Below are positions 17,547-26,930 of a stretch of 60,640 bases of DNA, one piece after another (within the stretch, counting starts at the first letter, position 1; the number at the start of each line of letters is the position of its first letter). The DNA is from an uncultured Muribaculaceae bacterium (GTDB lineage: Bacteria > Bacteroidota > Bacteroidia > Bacteroidales > Muribaculaceae). Location of the stretch: contig CAJTMM010000009.1 in the NCBI GenBank assembly GCA_910577465.1, positions 1,592 to 62,231 of the forward strand. The letters run 5' to 3'. The position numbers and the translations under genes are program-made. The notes beneath the pieces were generated by a model. It ran no database searches. It saw only the letters and a program-made list of their open reading frames with translations, and had not been told where the DNA came from.

Positions 17547-18947
17547 TCAAAGTGGCACTTGTCTTTTTGCCTTATCGTAGCAAGCATATACGGTTTTCAC
17601 ATAATCGTAGGTCTGACGACCTCGAAAATAGCCATATTTGCATACCGGGTCATTATAATACTCCGGTTTGGATTTGAGCAGCAACACATCGGAAACCACC
17701 CCATCCCACACCTGTGAATCATACCCCAGCTTATCTGCGAGCGCTATAGCATCCAATATATGAGCCAATCCGGAATTATACGCCGCTATAACAAACTTCT
17801 TTCTCTCCTCGGCGTTTGTCACATATCTTGCCAACGAACGGTCAAGCGAACGGATCACCTTTGCCGCAGTAGACACACTTGCCTCATTACCCACCATCTC
17901 TTCCAACGATAATCCGTAGGCACGTGCCGTTGCTGGCATCAATTGCATCATACCTCGCGCACCCGCCCACGACACTTGTGTGGAATCATAACGGCTTTCA
18001 GCAAACCCCATGGAAGATAACAAACGCCAATCCCAACCGATTGATGCGGCATGACGCCGGAACAACCCGTCGAATGGCGACATTCTACCTTTGGAAAAAT
18101 CTATAGTATATACACCTGGCGTAACCTTGCTCATCTCATAATACCGCTTAAGCAACGCTGCCTGAGCCTGACGGGGCTTAGCTTGATGCGACCACGCGTT
18201 GATAGTATCGGCAAGCCAACTGTTTTCGGGCGCGACACCCCATGCTGAACGCTGCGCAAAACTGATGTCCAGTGTGATGTCAAGATCATTGTAATATGTC
18301 TTGTTCAAACGGGCTATATCACTATCTACAACCGTTAGAGGTATTTCGCCCGCCGAGACCATGGCTATCAGGTCCTCGGTAATAAGCGTATCGCGGTTTA
18401 TCGGCTTTATCACAATACCCCCACCGAGTTCATCATTAAGATTCAACAATCGGTGATGATATTTGGAATTTTCCTCAACGTATACCTCCTTACCTACCAA
18501 TTGTGTCACATCGGTTATACGCTCAGCAGTCGATTTTTTTGGCTGAACAAGCACTTGACTCGTCACATTCTCTATACCGCATGGGAGTACATGCTCGAGA
18601 TATTCAGCCGTCACAGGCACCTCATAGGCTATCAAATCTATCAGACCGGAATCAAGCATCTGTACTACCCCGGCAAGGCTTGATGCAACCTCAAGTTTTA
18701 TGGCAATACCTTTGTCGGCAGCAAACCGCGACACAAGGTCATAATCGTAGCCCATCTCCGTTTCGCGATATATGAAGAACGAAGTCGGACTATATAGCGT
18801 CCCCACTCGCAGAGTGTCGGGTAAAGGACGTAATGTATCGGCCGTGCTAACCGAATCGGAATCTACGGAAGCACGGCCGCCACAGCCCGACATCGCACCC
18901 CAGAGGGTACATGCGAGCAATACGGGAAATATCAACAATCTACGCAC
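17547..18947 (-). CDS. MltF-like lytic transglycosylase lipoprotein (substrate-binding domain plus SLT domain)
   Basis: A membrane-anchored murein hydrolase of 466 residues. The signal ends in a lipobox (WGAMSGCGGRAS). Residues of about 45-270 form a periplasmic solute-binding domain (LRVGTLYSPTSFFIYRETEM), which in MltF proteins regulates activity. The C-terminal SLT domain has the catalytic Glu in SSMGFAESRYDS and the following GARGMMQLMPATARAYG, with AAYNSGLAHILDA near the end. It cleaves glycan strands to 1,6-anhydro products. The start is 12 bases after the purM stop, so the two are probably co-transcribed. Confidence 0.92.
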   Translation of the reverse strand: MRRLLIFPVLLACTLWGAMSGCGGRASVDSDSVSTADTLRPLPDTLRVGTLYSPTSFFIYRETEMGYDYDLVSRFAADKGIAIKLEVASSLAGVVQMLDSGLIDLIAYEVPVTAEYLEHVLPCGIENVTSQVLVQPKKSTAERITDVTQLVGKEVYVEENSKYHHRLLNLNDELGGGIVIKPINRDTLITEDLIAMVSAGEIPLTVVDSDIARLNKTYYNDLDITLDISFAQRSAWGVAPENSWLADTINAWSHQAKPRQAQAALLKRYYEMSKVTPGVYTIDFSKGRMSPFDGLFRRHAASIGWDWRLLSSMGFAESRYDSTQVSWAGARGMMQLMPATARAYGLSLEEMVGNEASVSTAAKVIRSLDRSLARYVTNAEERKKFVIAAYNSGLAHILDAIALADKLGYDSQVWDGVVSDVLLLKSKPEYYNDPVCKYGYFRGRQTYDYVKTVYACYDKAKRQVPL

Positions 18948-18959
18948 AGGCAGATTTTA

Positions 18960-20126
18960 TTAATATTCAAAAACGCCTTTTTCGCTACTTATGGTCAAGC
19001 GGTTGGCAGGAGCATCCTCTACACGGCCCACAATACGAGCCTCGATACCGAAGCTTTCAGATATCTCTATCACACGCTGTGCATATTCGGCAGGAAGATA
19101 TATTTCCATGCGGTGACCCATATTAAACACTTTGTACATTTCAGCCCAGTCAGTTCCCGACTGCTTCTGAATCAAATCAAACAGCGGAGGTACCGGGAAG
19201 AGATTGTCCTTGATTACATGCTTGTTCTCAACAAAGTGCATTACTTTAGTCTGGGCACCACCGGAGCAGTGTACCATTCCATGTATCTCATGACGCATCT
19301 CATCAAGCAGTCGTTTGATTACCGGAGCGTATGTGCGTGTGGGAGACAAGACAAGTTTACCGGCATCTAAAGGCGTACCCTCTACAGCCGCTGTCAATTC
19401 CATTCCGCCGGAATATACCAATTCCTGCGGCACGGCACCATCGAAACTCTCAGGGTATTTTTCTGCAAGATACTTGGCAAAGACATCATGGCGCGCCGAG
19501 GTAAGACCATTGCTTCCCATACCACCATTGTACTCGGTTTCGTATGTAGCCTTGCCCGACGATGACAGCCCCACTATCACATCTCCGGCTGCGATATTGG
19601 CATTATTTATCACATCGGCACGTTTCATGCGGCAGGTAACCGTACTGTCCACGATTATCGTACGTACGAGATCGCCCACATCGGCAGTCTCACCTCCGGT
19701 ACTGTAAGCGTTCACACCCAGATTTCTCAATGAAGCCAACAGTTCCTCCGTACCATTTATAATTGCCGAAATAACCTCACCGGGGATTAACAATTTATTT
19801 CTGCCTATTGTGGAACTTACAAGAATGTTATCCGTAGCTCCTACACAAAGCAGGTCATCGATGTTCATTATCAAGGCATCCTGAGCGATACCTTTCCACA
19901 CACTCAAATCACCGGTTTCGCGCCAGTATATGTATGCCAACGATGACTTGGTACCGGCTCCGTCGGCATGCATTATATTGCAATACTCGGAATCGCCACC
20001 GAGTATATCAGGTATAATCTTACAAAAAGCCTTAGGATACAAACCCTTATCGACATTCTTAATGGCATTGTGCACATCCTCTTTCGAGGCGGACACCCCA
20101 CGCATATTATATCTTTGGTCACTCAT
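18960..20126 (-). CDS. purM: Phosphoribosylformylglycinamidine cyclo-ligase (AIR synthase)
   Basis: Makes aminoimidazole ribonucleotide in purine synthesis, using ATP. The order of motifs fits the PurM fold: HADGAGTKSSLAYIYW near residue 55, DALIMNIDDLLCVGA with the metal and substrate contacts, STGGETADVGDLVRT, then VGLSSSGKATYETEYNGGMG and MVHCSGGAQTKVMHFVE in the C-terminal half. At 388 residues it is a little longer than the E. coli enzyme, as is common in Bacteroidetes. It sits in a minus-strand run between cdsA and the MltF-like gene. Confidence 0.9.
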   Translation of the reverse strand: MSDQRYNMRGVSASKEDVHNAIKNVDKGLYPKAFCKIIPDILGGDSEYCNIMHADGAGTKSSLAYIYWRETGDLSVWKGIAQDALIMNIDDLLCVGATDNILVSSTIGRNKLLIPGEVISAIINGTEELLASLRNLGVNAYSTGGETADVGDLVRTIIVDSTVTCRMKRADVINNANIAAGDVIVGLSSSGKATYETEYNGGMGSNGLTSARHDVFAKYLAEKYPESFDGAVPQELVYSGGMELTAAVEGTPLDAGKLVLSPTRTYAPVIKRLLDEMRHEIHGMVHCSGGAQTKVMHFVENKHVIKDNLFPVPPLFDLIQKQSGTDWAEMYKVFNMGHRMEIYLPAEYAQRVIEISESFGIEARIVGRVEDAPANRLTISSEKGVFEY

Positions 20127-20176
20127 AGCACTTATTAATATATTATTGGATAATGTTGGATGTTAATATTTAATAT

Positions 20177-21019
20177 TCAGAATAATATCTCCCATACGGT
20201 AAGATACACCATAACAAATGGTGTCACGAATAAAAGAGAATCTATACGGTCAAGCATACCTCCGTGACCCGGCATTATATTGCCGCTATCCTTCACACCG
20301 GCTGCACGCTTTATCATAGACTCAAACAAATCGCCCCATGTCGATGCCACACTCACGACCAAACCAAGCAATGCCATCGGCAACACATTTCCATAATGGA
20401 AATATTCCGGAAACGCATAAAACGATACAATGCCAGCAGCTACGCAGAACACCATACCGCCCCAAAAACCTTCCCATGATTTTTTAGGTGACAACCGTGG
20501 GAACAGACGATGCTTACCTATAGCTGAACCGACAAGAAACGCGCCTGTGTCATTGAGCCATATCATCACAAATATCAGAAGCATCATTGCGGCTCCGTCC
20601 ACCTTGCCGGCACCATATAGCCCCACAGCCAAGGCTAAAGGGAATGCCACATACACTACCGACATTACAGAACATGCAATATCCCGTACCGGATTTTCAT
20701 CATGCGAATAAAGCTGCATAACCATCCGCACCAAAAACAATACGGACATAACCGACAACGTAACATAGGTCAACGAAGAACCAGCCACAAACAATGCCAC
20801 CGATACAGGTGCGCAAAGCCCCATCACCAAATCTACCGTTGTATTCCAGTTACTCATACCGGACGCCGCTTTGGTCATGCGCAGGAACTCCATCATACCC
20901 AATATGGCAAATATGCAACATACCACCGGGAATCCCCATGCACCACCGAAAAGGATACTGCACACTATCAGTGCCACATACACTGCGCCTGACAGCGAAC
21001 GTACTATTATATTTTTCAT
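20177..21019 (-). CDS. cdsA: Phosphatidate cytidylyltransferase
   Basis: Integral membrane enzyme making CDP-diacylglycerol from phosphatidate and CTP, the branch point to all phospholipids. The family signature is complete near the C-terminus: SMIKRAAGVKDSGNIMPGHG followed by GMLDRIDSLLF. About seven hydrophobic segments are visible. Another catalytic block, IWLNDTGAFLVGSAIGKHRL with SPKKSWEGFWGG, is present. Length (280) is normal. It is in the minus-strand gene run but separated by 92 bases from the upstream TPR gene. Confidence 0.95.
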   Translation of the reverse strand: MKNIIVRSLSGAVYVALIVCSILFGGAWGFPVVCCIFAILGMMEFLRMTKAASGMSNWNTTVDLVMGLCAPVSVALFVAGSSLTYVTLSVMSVLFLVRMVMQLYSHDENPVRDIACSVMSVVYVAFPLALAVGLYGAGKVDGAAMMLLIFVMIWLNDTGAFLVGSAIGKHRLFPRLSPKKSWEGFWGGMVFCVAAGIVSFYAFPEYFHYGNVLPMALLGLVVSVASTWGDLFESMIKRAAGVKDSGNIMPGHGGMLDRIDSLLFVTPFVMVYLTVWEILF

Positions 21020-21111
21020 CGCTTAATAAACGGACAGCGCTGCCAAGAATACCCGCAGGTTCCCGGCAGCACTGCCATAATTGTTTATTTAGTTATCAAC
21101 TAATTCAATGT

Positions 21112-22728
21112 TTAGAGATTTTCAATCATCTTCACCACAGCTTCGTCATCGGGACGTATTTCAAGATACTTTTCGAAATATTCCTTTGCCTTAGCCTTGT
21201 CAACATCAGTATAATAAACACCGAGAAGGTAATCGGCAGCAGCATAATATGAGCTACGTTTTTCCTTATTGGCTGGATCGGCATCGAAGCAACGAATCAT
21301 GTCCTCATAAGCGGTAGCCATCTGTGCATCCGGCTTATCATTATTCTTAGTCAGGAACAACTGGCCTTTGGTGTAGAACAACAATCCATTGTCAGGCACC
21401 TTTTCAATAGCCATATCTATATATTTGAGACCCTCATCGCAAGCTGCGATACGTTCGGGTGTTTCCTTTTCAAACGTACGTGCAAATGATGCATAGCGGC
21501 GGGCCATGCTGAAGAGGTCATTTACCGAACCATTGCCCATATCAAGGTATTTCTTAAGAATCTCCACAGCCTTGGCTTCTTCACCGGCGCGGTCATATAC
21601 GGCGCTCAACTTCGGAAGCAACTCAGGCTTATCGGGATTGAGTTCGATAGCTTTTTCATATATAGCCACAGCCTCGGGAGCACGCTTGGCATTGCTGAGA
21701 GCGTCACCATAGAAGGTATAGTCGGCAGCTGTCAACTGCGCGTTGGGATAATTGAACAGTTTCTCACCGTTGACTACTGCAAGTGAATCATTACCGAGCG
21801 CAGTGTAGTCCAACATCAAGATTCGGTACATAGGATACACAGTGGCATCTTCCGAAAGAATCTTATTTGCCCACTCGATAGACTTGTCATACTCCTTAGC
21901 TGAATAAAGCAGACCGGCATAACGCTGCTCGTCCTTACGGAAGTGGTTGGGATTCTCTACGTATTTTTCATACATCTTCCATGCGCTACCCATCTGATTG
22001 TTGTCGTAGTACTTTTCAGCAAGTTCGCGTTGAGCAAGCGCGGAATTAGGTGCGCGGTCATAGAACTCTTTCAGCTTCTCTATAGTATAGCTGGGGTTCA
22101 CGTGGAAGAATGTATTGGCATACTTCACATAAGCCTCACGGTTTACGATATCCTTCGCCTGATCCTGAGTGATAGCCATCTCGTACAGACCGGCAGCTTC
22201 ACCGGGATCTTCCTTTGCTACCATATCACCTTGAAGTACATACACTGAAGCTTCTTCATTCTTGGAATCCTTGAGAGCTTTAGCTATATTCTTGTCAATC
22301 TCCTTCTTGTAAGCTACAGGATCAACATTAAAATATGCGCGTGCTACACCTACCAGAAGAGAGGGATCCTTCTTATTGGTGTTGATAGCTGTCTTAAAAT
22401 AATTTTCAGCCTCCGACTTGTTGCCTGAACGCAATGCCACCTCTCCAAGACCGATATAGTTATCGGCATAAGTAGGATTCAGCTGTACGCCTTTTTCAAA
22501 ATTGGCCTTTGCCTGAGCCACATTACCTTCAGCGAAATCAATACATCCGAGATAGAAGTGCGATACCGCCTTATCAGTAGCCGCATCATTCAGCGTATTG
22601 TTCAAAATCACTTTAGCTACATCAAGACGTCCGGCATTGAAATTATCAACGCCATCCTGATATCCGCCTTGTGCTCCAGCCACCAAAGAGGCGCCTAAAC
22701 AGAGCGAAAACAAAAATCTTAATTTCAT
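21112..22728 (-). CDS. Exported tetratricopeptide-repeat protein
   Basis: A 538-residue periplasmic protein with a signal peptide (KLRFLFSLCLGASLVAGAQG) and TPR units over nearly its whole length (for example YIGLGEVALRSGNKSEAENY, and AVAIYEKAIELNPDKPELLP). TPR arrays are protein-binding scaffolds. In Bacteroidetes a gene like this often follows a PstS-like gene near TonB/ExbBD loci; here only the PstS-like gene and a small membrane protein accompany it. The stop is followed by a weakly structured gap to cdsA. Specific partners cannot be inferred. Confidence 0.88.
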   Translation of the reverse strand: MKLRFLFSLCLGASLVAGAQGGYQDGVDNFNAGRLDVAKVILNNTLNDAATDKAVSHFYLGCIDFAEGNVAQAKANFEKGVQLNPTYADNYIGLGEVALRSGNKSEAENYFKTAINTNKKDPSLLVGVARAYFNVDPVAYKKEIDKNIAKALKDSKNEEASVYVLQGDMVAKEDPGEAAGLYEMAITQDQAKDIVNREAYVKYANTFFHVNPSYTIEKLKEFYDRAPNSALAQRELAEKYYDNNQMGSAWKMYEKYVENPNHFRKDEQRYAGLLYSAKEYDKSIEWANKILSEDATVYPMYRILMLDYTALGNDSLAVVNGEKLFNYPNAQLTAADYTFYGDALSNAKRAPEAVAIYEKAIELNPDKPELLPKLSAVYDRAGEEAKAVEILKKYLDMGNGSVNDLFSMARRYASFARTFEKETPERIAACDEGLKYIDMAIEKVPDNGLLFYTKGQLFLTKNNDKPDAQMATAYEDMIRCFDADPANKEKRSSYYAAADYLLGVYYTDVDKAKAKEYFEKYLEIRPDDEAVVKMIENL

Positions 22729-22788
22729 GGATTTTGGTTTATTAGTTGGTTTGTATTTTTTATTTAGATTATTGTAAATGTTATAAGT

Positions 22789-23769
22789 TTAATTCACATT
22801 GACCATACGGGGATGTATGACCCGTGGCAGAATACCGGTCATCTGCATGATTTTCTGACCTTTGAACCCGGTAACGAATGAATAGAATCCGTGCGATATG
22901 CTGCCATTGACACCGGTTGATATCATATATATCTGACGATATAGAGGGTACTCACCGGTGTATATGTAATATTGATATGGCTTATAAGCAGTCACCTGAT
23001 TGTCGGCACGCACTTTCAGCACCTTTATCTTCGAATTGAATGTAAGCTCGGTGCTGTCATTGCGTTCCACAGCTTCGGCCATCTCCTGACGGTTCATTTC
23101 GCGGCCTTTCATATCATCGGTAATCCAGCTAACGCCTATCACACCGATAGCGTTTTTATTGGCGGCAACAGCATCGAATACATCCGACGGACTCTTCTGC
23201 GCATAAACATTTTGTCCGAACTCTCCGCCATTCAGCAACGAATCGCGCATATAATGTACTGTCGAGGAGCCTTGATGGTCAAACACCACTGAGATATCAC
23301 CGAGACCATTCTTATTCGGAACCACCTCATCCCACTTCGTAAGTTTACCGGTAAGAATCTCTACAAGTTCCTTCTTATCGATAATCTCCATAGGATTGTC
23401 GGGATTAACAATCAAGGCTATTGCATCAACGGCAATCTGTGTCTGATGCACCATCTTCTTTTGTCCCTTGAGGTAATCCACCTCCTTTTGAGTAAGCGGG
23501 CGCGTTGTTATTGCCATCTTAGTGCTGAAATTTAGCAATGAATCTATCGCCGCATGCTCATCAACATAATAAGGCATTATGCTCGCTTCGGGATAAATGT
23601 ATTCAAACACATCTATCTCTTGCGACAGAATATTCTCAAACGACGCATCGCAAGCTATGGTAGCGATACCCGATGTCTGCGTGCTTTCCACCTTTTTACC
23701 GCACGATGCAGCAATAGAAGCCATCAAGGCACAAAGGCATAAAGCCGATAATATCTTATTATTTTTCAT
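22789..23769 (-). CDS. PstS-like substrate-binding lipoprotein
   Basis: A 326-residue lipoprotein (ALCLCALMASIAASCGKK) with a periplasmic phosphate-binding-protein fold: IACDASFENILSQEIDVFEY, AIALIVNPDNPMEIIDKKEL, and a PstS-like SSTVHYMRDSLLN segment that in true PstS contacts the ligand. No pstC, pstA or pstB lies nearby, so a role in phosphate import is not established; in Bacteroidetes such proteins often occur with TPR and TonB-system genes. It is 60 bases upstream of the TPR gene and 11 bases downstream of the small membrane protein, forming one operon. Confidence 0.85.
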   Translation of the reverse strand: MKNNKILSALCLCALMASIAASCGKKVESTQTSGIATIACDASFENILSQEIDVFEYIYPEASIMPYYVDEHAAIDSLLNFSTKMAITTRPLTQKEVDYLKGQKKMVHQTQIAVDAIALIVNPDNPMEIIDKKELVEILTGKLTKWDEVVPNKNGLGDISVVFDHQGSSTVHYMRDSLLNGGEFGQNVYAQKSPSDVFDAVAANKNAIGVIGVSWITDDMKGREMNRQEMAEAVERNDSTELTFNSKIKVLKVRADNQVTAYKPYQYYIYTGEYPLYRQIYMISTGVNGSISHGFYSFVTGFKGQKIMQMTGILPRVIHPRMVNVN

Positions 23770-23780
23770 CGTTTAAACTA

Positions 23781-24020
23781 TCAATAACGAGTGGTAATAT
23801 CCGGATCTATACCCTTGAACTGCCTATAGGCACGCCATATTCCATATACTATGAATAGTATACCGCCCGCCCAACGGAGCCAGGTCCACGAACCGATGAT
23901 AGGATTAAAGAATCCAAACAGGAATAGCAATCCTACTCCTATATACACTATTATCATCACTACACCAAATATGTTTCTCATCACCTGCGGTGTTTTCGAT
24001 GTGCGGTTATCGTTATCCAT
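23781..24020 (-). CDS. Small two-helix membrane protein
   Basis: A 79-residue protein with two hydrophobic segments (IFGVVMIIVYIGVGLLFLFG and WAGGILFIVYGIWRAY), a short linker with FNPIIGSW, and a charged C-terminus. I do not recognise a named family. It is the first gene of the operon with the PstS-like and TPR genes, and its promoter region has a palindrome (24217-24235). Confidence 0.78.
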   Translation of the reverse strand: MDNDNRTSKTPQVMRNIFGVVMIIVYIGVGLLFLFGFFNPIIGSWTWLRWAGGILFIVYGIWRAYRQFKGIDPDITTRY

Positions 24021-24212
24021 AACTTTTCTTTTTTAAGTTTCACAATCCATTTATCACAAGCAGTGGCATTTATGGCAGGCATACCACCAAATACACCAAT
24101 GCTTTCCATTTTAACGTTTCCAACGGATTAAAGTTCGGCATACGACACCGCTAACCATAAACGGGAGCATCGCATACCCAACAGAATCTCGCTCACGCAA
24201 GGATTGCGGAGG

Positions 24213-24242
24213 TAAAGTTAACTAAAATAGTTAACATTTCAA
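24213..24242 (-). promoter_or_regulatory. Minus-strand promoter with internal operator-like palindrome
   Basis: On the minus strand TTG (24242-24240), a 19-base spacer and TAACTTTA (24220-24213) give a near-consensus promoter with one mismatch. The perfect palindrome GTTAACTA-AAA-TAGTTAAC (24217-24235) fills the spacer and overlaps the -7 element, as expected for a repressor site. Confidence 0.5.
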
Positions 24243-24294
24243 CATCATGTCTACATATTAAATTCTATTAACACCGCTCAATTCCTTTTTTAGC

Positions 24295-24302
24295 TAATTT
24301 TG
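24295..24302 (+). promoter_or_regulatory. -7 element upstream of rarA
   Basis: TAATTTTG matches TAnnTTTG, 61 bases before the rarA start. No -33 TTG is evident. Confidence 0.45.
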
Positions 24303-24362
24303 TAGTAAACATCATCGGTTGTTACTCTACAACAGAAAAGCCACCATATATTTATATAATCT

Positions 24363-25658
24363 ATGACACCACCCCTCGCCGAGCGCATGCGCCCGAAAAA
24401 CATAGACGAGTACATAGGCCAGACCCACCTTGTGGGACCGGGAGCCATATTGCGCAGAATGATTGAATCAGGCAACATAGCGTCATTCATCCTTTGGGGT
24501 CCTCCTGGAGTAGGTAAAACCACTTTGGCAAAGATAATAGCCAACACCACAAAGGCTCCGTTCTATACGCTTAGTGCTGTGCACTCCGGAGTAAAAGATG
24601 TGCGAGAGGTACTTGACCGATGCCGTGCCAATGCCAACAGCATGTTCACTGGACACCGCCCCATACTGTTCATTGACGAAATCCACCGATTCAACAAATC
24701 ACAGCAGGACAGCCTGCTTGCAGCCGTGGAAAACGGCACCGTGACTCTCATCGGAGCCACCACTGAAAACCCATCGTTTGAAGTGATACGCCCGTTATTG
24801 TCACGTGCGCAAGTATATACGCTGAAACCTCTTGACGACAATGAACTCAATCATCTGTTCAATCATGCCATAACCACCGACCCTATATTGTCAAGCCATG
24901 GAGTGGATGTTGAAAGCACCTCTGCCCTATTCAGATTCGCCGGTGGTGATGCCCGCAAACTGCTAAACATACTCGATCTTCTTGAGCAAGCCACACCTCA
25001 AGGCGCCCCTATAGTGCTTACCGACGAACTTGTGACATCAAGCCTGCAAAAGAATCCGGCTGCCTACGACAAAAACGGAGAAATGCATTACGACATAATA
25101 TCGGCATTCATCAAATCTCTTCGTGGCAGCGACCCTGATGCAGCCATATATTGGCTCGCTCGCATGATTGAAGGCGGAGAGGAACCTGAATTCATAGGTC
25201 GCCGCATGATAATATTCGCATCTGAGGATATAGGTCTCGCCAACCCTAACGCTCTTCTTCTCGCCAATGCCACATTTGATGTAATACACAAAGTTGGATG
25301 GCCAGAAGCACGCATACCGCTTGCTCAATGTACCATATATCTTGCCACGTCAGCAAAAAGCAACTCGGCATACAACGCCATCAATTCGGCACTTGAACTC
25401 GTTCGCTCCACCGGCAACCAACCGGTACCACTGCACCTGCGTAACGCTCCTACAAAACTCATGGAAGATATGGGCTACGGACACAATTACATGTACCCGC
25501 ATCTATATCCGGGCAACTTCGTAAAGCAACAATATTTCCCAGACACACTCGGTCACCCCACTTTTTGGCAACCATGCAGCAATCCTGCCGAGGACCGCGC
25601 CGCACGATTGCAATGGGAACGATGGAACTCTGAGGATTCCATCGAAAAAAAGCAATAA
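24363..25658 (+). CDS. rarA: Replication-associated recombination protein A (AAA+ ATPase)
   Basis: RarA/MgsA is a clamp-loader-like AAA+ ATPase acting at stalled replication forks. Motifs: LAERMRPKNIDEYIGQTHLV at the N-terminus, Walker A GPPGVGKTT, Walker B ILFIDEIHRFNKSQQD, sensor 1 IGATTENPSFEV and arginine finger region PLLSRAQVYTL. The C-terminal oligomerisation domain includes DAAIYWLARMIEGGEEPEFI. Length of 431 residues is normal. Monocistronic by appearance; the following ECF gene starts 84 bases later behind an inverted repeat. Confidence 0.95.
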   Translation: MTPPLAERMRPKNIDEYIGQTHLVGPGAILRRMIESGNIASFILWGPPGVGKTTLAKIIANTTKAPFYTLSAVHSGVKDVREVLDRCRANANSMFTGHRPILFIDEIHRFNKSQQDSLLAAVENGTVTLIGATTENPSFEVIRPLLSRAQVYTLKPLDDNELNHLFNHAITTDPILSSHGVDVESTSALFRFAGGDARKLLNILDLLEQATPQGAPIVLTDELVTSSLQKNPAAYDKNGEMHYDIISAFIKSLRGSDPDAAIYWLARMIEGGEEPEFIGRRMIIFASEDIGLANPNALLLANATFDVIHKVGWPEARIPLAQCTIYLATSAKSNSAYNAINSALELVRSTGNQPVPLHLRNAPTKLMEDMGYGHNYMYPHLYPGNFVKQQYFPDTLGHPTFWQPCSNPAEDRAARLQWERWNSEDSIEKKQ

Positions 25659-25684
25659 AAAACACACTCTCGTGTGTCACAAAA

Positions 25685-25724
25685 TCCGGAATACTCCGTC
25701 ATAATTAATGTAACGTATTCCGGA
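25685..25724. terminator. Inverted repeat between rarA and the ECF sigma gene
   Basis: Ten-bp perfect arms (TCCGGAATAC at 25685-25694 and GTATTCCGGA at 25715-25724) with a 20-base centre. It may end rarA transcription or be an operator for the sigma factor operon that starts 17 bases later; no T-run follows, so termination is uncertain. Confidence 0.4.
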
Positions 25725-25741
25725 AAGCCCGCACAATACCC

Positions 25742-26239
25742 ATGACCCACGAACAGTTCAAACGCGACATACTCCCAATGCACGAGTCCATGTACCGGAT
25801 TGCCTATACAGCCACCCGGAGCCAAGAGGATGCCGCTGATATCGTTCAGGACACATTCGTGAAATTGTGGCAAAACCGCCATCGGCTTAAATCGGTCGAT
25901 AACCTGCAAGCTTATTGCCATACCGCACTGCGGCATCAATGCATCACGCACATCCGCACAAAGCGCGCGTCCGATCCTATTGACAACATCGAGATACAAC
26001 ACCTTGAAGCGAAAGCCCAATATCCCGACAGAATCGAACATCGCGATACTATCCATTTGCTCCAACGCATAATATCCCTCCTCCCCGACCGCCAACGCGA
26101 AATCATATCCCTGAGCACTTTTTCAGGATTCAGCAATGAAGAAATAGCTCAAGCTACCGGACTTTCCGATGCCAACGTACGCGCTATCCTGTCACGCACA
26201 CGTCGCCGAATCAAAGAACTCTTCTCTAAAAATTTATAA
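25742..26239 (+). CDS. ECF-type RNA polymerase sigma factor
   Basis: A 165-residue sigma-70 family member with only regions 2 and 4, as in ECF sigma factors. Region 2 is seen in MYRIAYTATRSQEDAADIVQ and DTFVKLWQNRHRLKSVDNLQ; region 4 in LPDRQREIISLSTFSGFSNE and EEIAQATGLSDANVRAILSR. ECF factors direct polymerase to a small set of stress or envelope genes and are held by an anti-sigma factor. The next gene is a single-helix membrane protein in the right place for that role. Its own promoter is not recognisable as the vegetative type. Confidence 0.93.
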   Translation: MTHEQFKRDILPMHESMYRIAYTATRSQEDAADIVQDTFVKLWQNRHRLKSVDNLQAYCHTALRHQCITHIRTKRASDPIDNIEIQHLEAKAQYPDRIEHRDTIHLLQRIISLLPDRQREIISLSTFSGFSNEEIAQATGLSDANVRAILSRTRRRIKELFSKNL

Positions 26240-26246
26240 ATATCAC

Positions 26247-26930
26247 ATGAACCCCAAACCTGAAATATCACCTATACGGAAGCTATTGGACAGCTATTAC
26301 GACGGCACCGCCACACCGATACAAATCGATGAGCTGTCACGACTATTAGCGTCAACGCCATCATTGCCCCCCGAACTGGAGATAGAACGAGACATTTTCA
26401 ACGCAATCGCCGGCATCGCATCCGACAGCATACCGGTTCCTCCCGAGCTTTCCATCCGTTTAGAAAACTCCATCAATACCCGCCATAAGAAACACCACCG
26501 ACACATACTTTGGGTTCGGGCAACATCAATAGTCGCAGCCATAGCCGTAGTATGCTCCGTGGGACTAAAGACCTTCAACCCTCACAACACTCCGGCTCCC
26601 ACGTTTGGAGTACCTGTTGAAATGCTCAGTCAGCGACCGACCGATAATCCCATCATTGCATCAATAGAACCGACTGACGTCCCGGCAACATTAAAACAAG
26701 CACCGGTCAAGCGGACAAAACCCGGCAGCAAGACTCGAAAGAGCAACGCCACAACATACCGCGATGAAAGCAAAATCATATTGGTAACCGATACCATAGA
26801 AGCCACATATTACGCAGAACAATCACTGCAACTGCTCGCCATGAATATAATCCATGCCGAAATCGCATGCGAGCATACCTCTCAAAAAATATCGGAAATA
26901 AACACCACATTAAACGAAATACTGAGATGA
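26247..26930 (+). CDS. Probable anti-sigma factor, single-pass membrane protein
   Basis: About 227 residues from ATG 26247, eight bases after the sigma gene. The N-terminal 80 residues are cytoplasmic and helical with a pattern often seen in anti-sigma domains (LLDSYYDGTATPIQIDELSR); one membrane helix follows (WVRATSIVAAIAVVCSVGL). The rest would be periplasmic, Thr/Pro-rich, with an amphipathic C-terminal helix. No zinc-binding HxxxCxxC motif is present, so it is not a ZAS-type anti-sigma factor. The call rests on position and topology, not on a firm family match. The stop overlaps the next start by ATGA. Confidence 0.75.
   Translation: MNPKPEISPIRKLLDSYYDGTATPIQIDELSRLLASTPSLPPELEIERDIFNAIAGIASDSIPVPPELSIRLENSINTRHKKHHRHILWVRATSIVAAIAVVCSVGLKTFNPHNTPAPTFGVPVEMLSQRPTDNPIIASIEPTDVPATLKQAPVKRTKPGSKTRKSNATTYRDESKIILVTDTIEATYYAEQSLQLLAMNIIHAEIACEHTSQKISEINTTLNEILR

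Larger units (their letters stand above)
24021..24362. other. Intergenic region between the PstS-like operon and rarA
   Basis: About 340 bases with no plausible gene on either strand. It holds divergent promoters: a minus-strand promoter with an internal palindrome at 24213-24242 and a plus-strand -7 element at 24295-24302. The roughly 185 bases between the minus promoter and the first gene would be a long 5' leader with no obvious strong hairpin. Confidence 0.6.

Noticed and set aside
22789..23769. PstS-like gene as part of a phosphate ABC transporter
   Set aside because: No permease or ATPase gene of the Pst type is adjacent; the neighbours are a TPR protein and a small membrane protein.
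25662..25677. ACACAC-TCTC-GTGTGT hairpin after rarA as a strong terminator
   Set aside because: The T-run lies on the minus-strand side only, where no gene ends; on the plus strand there is no T-run.
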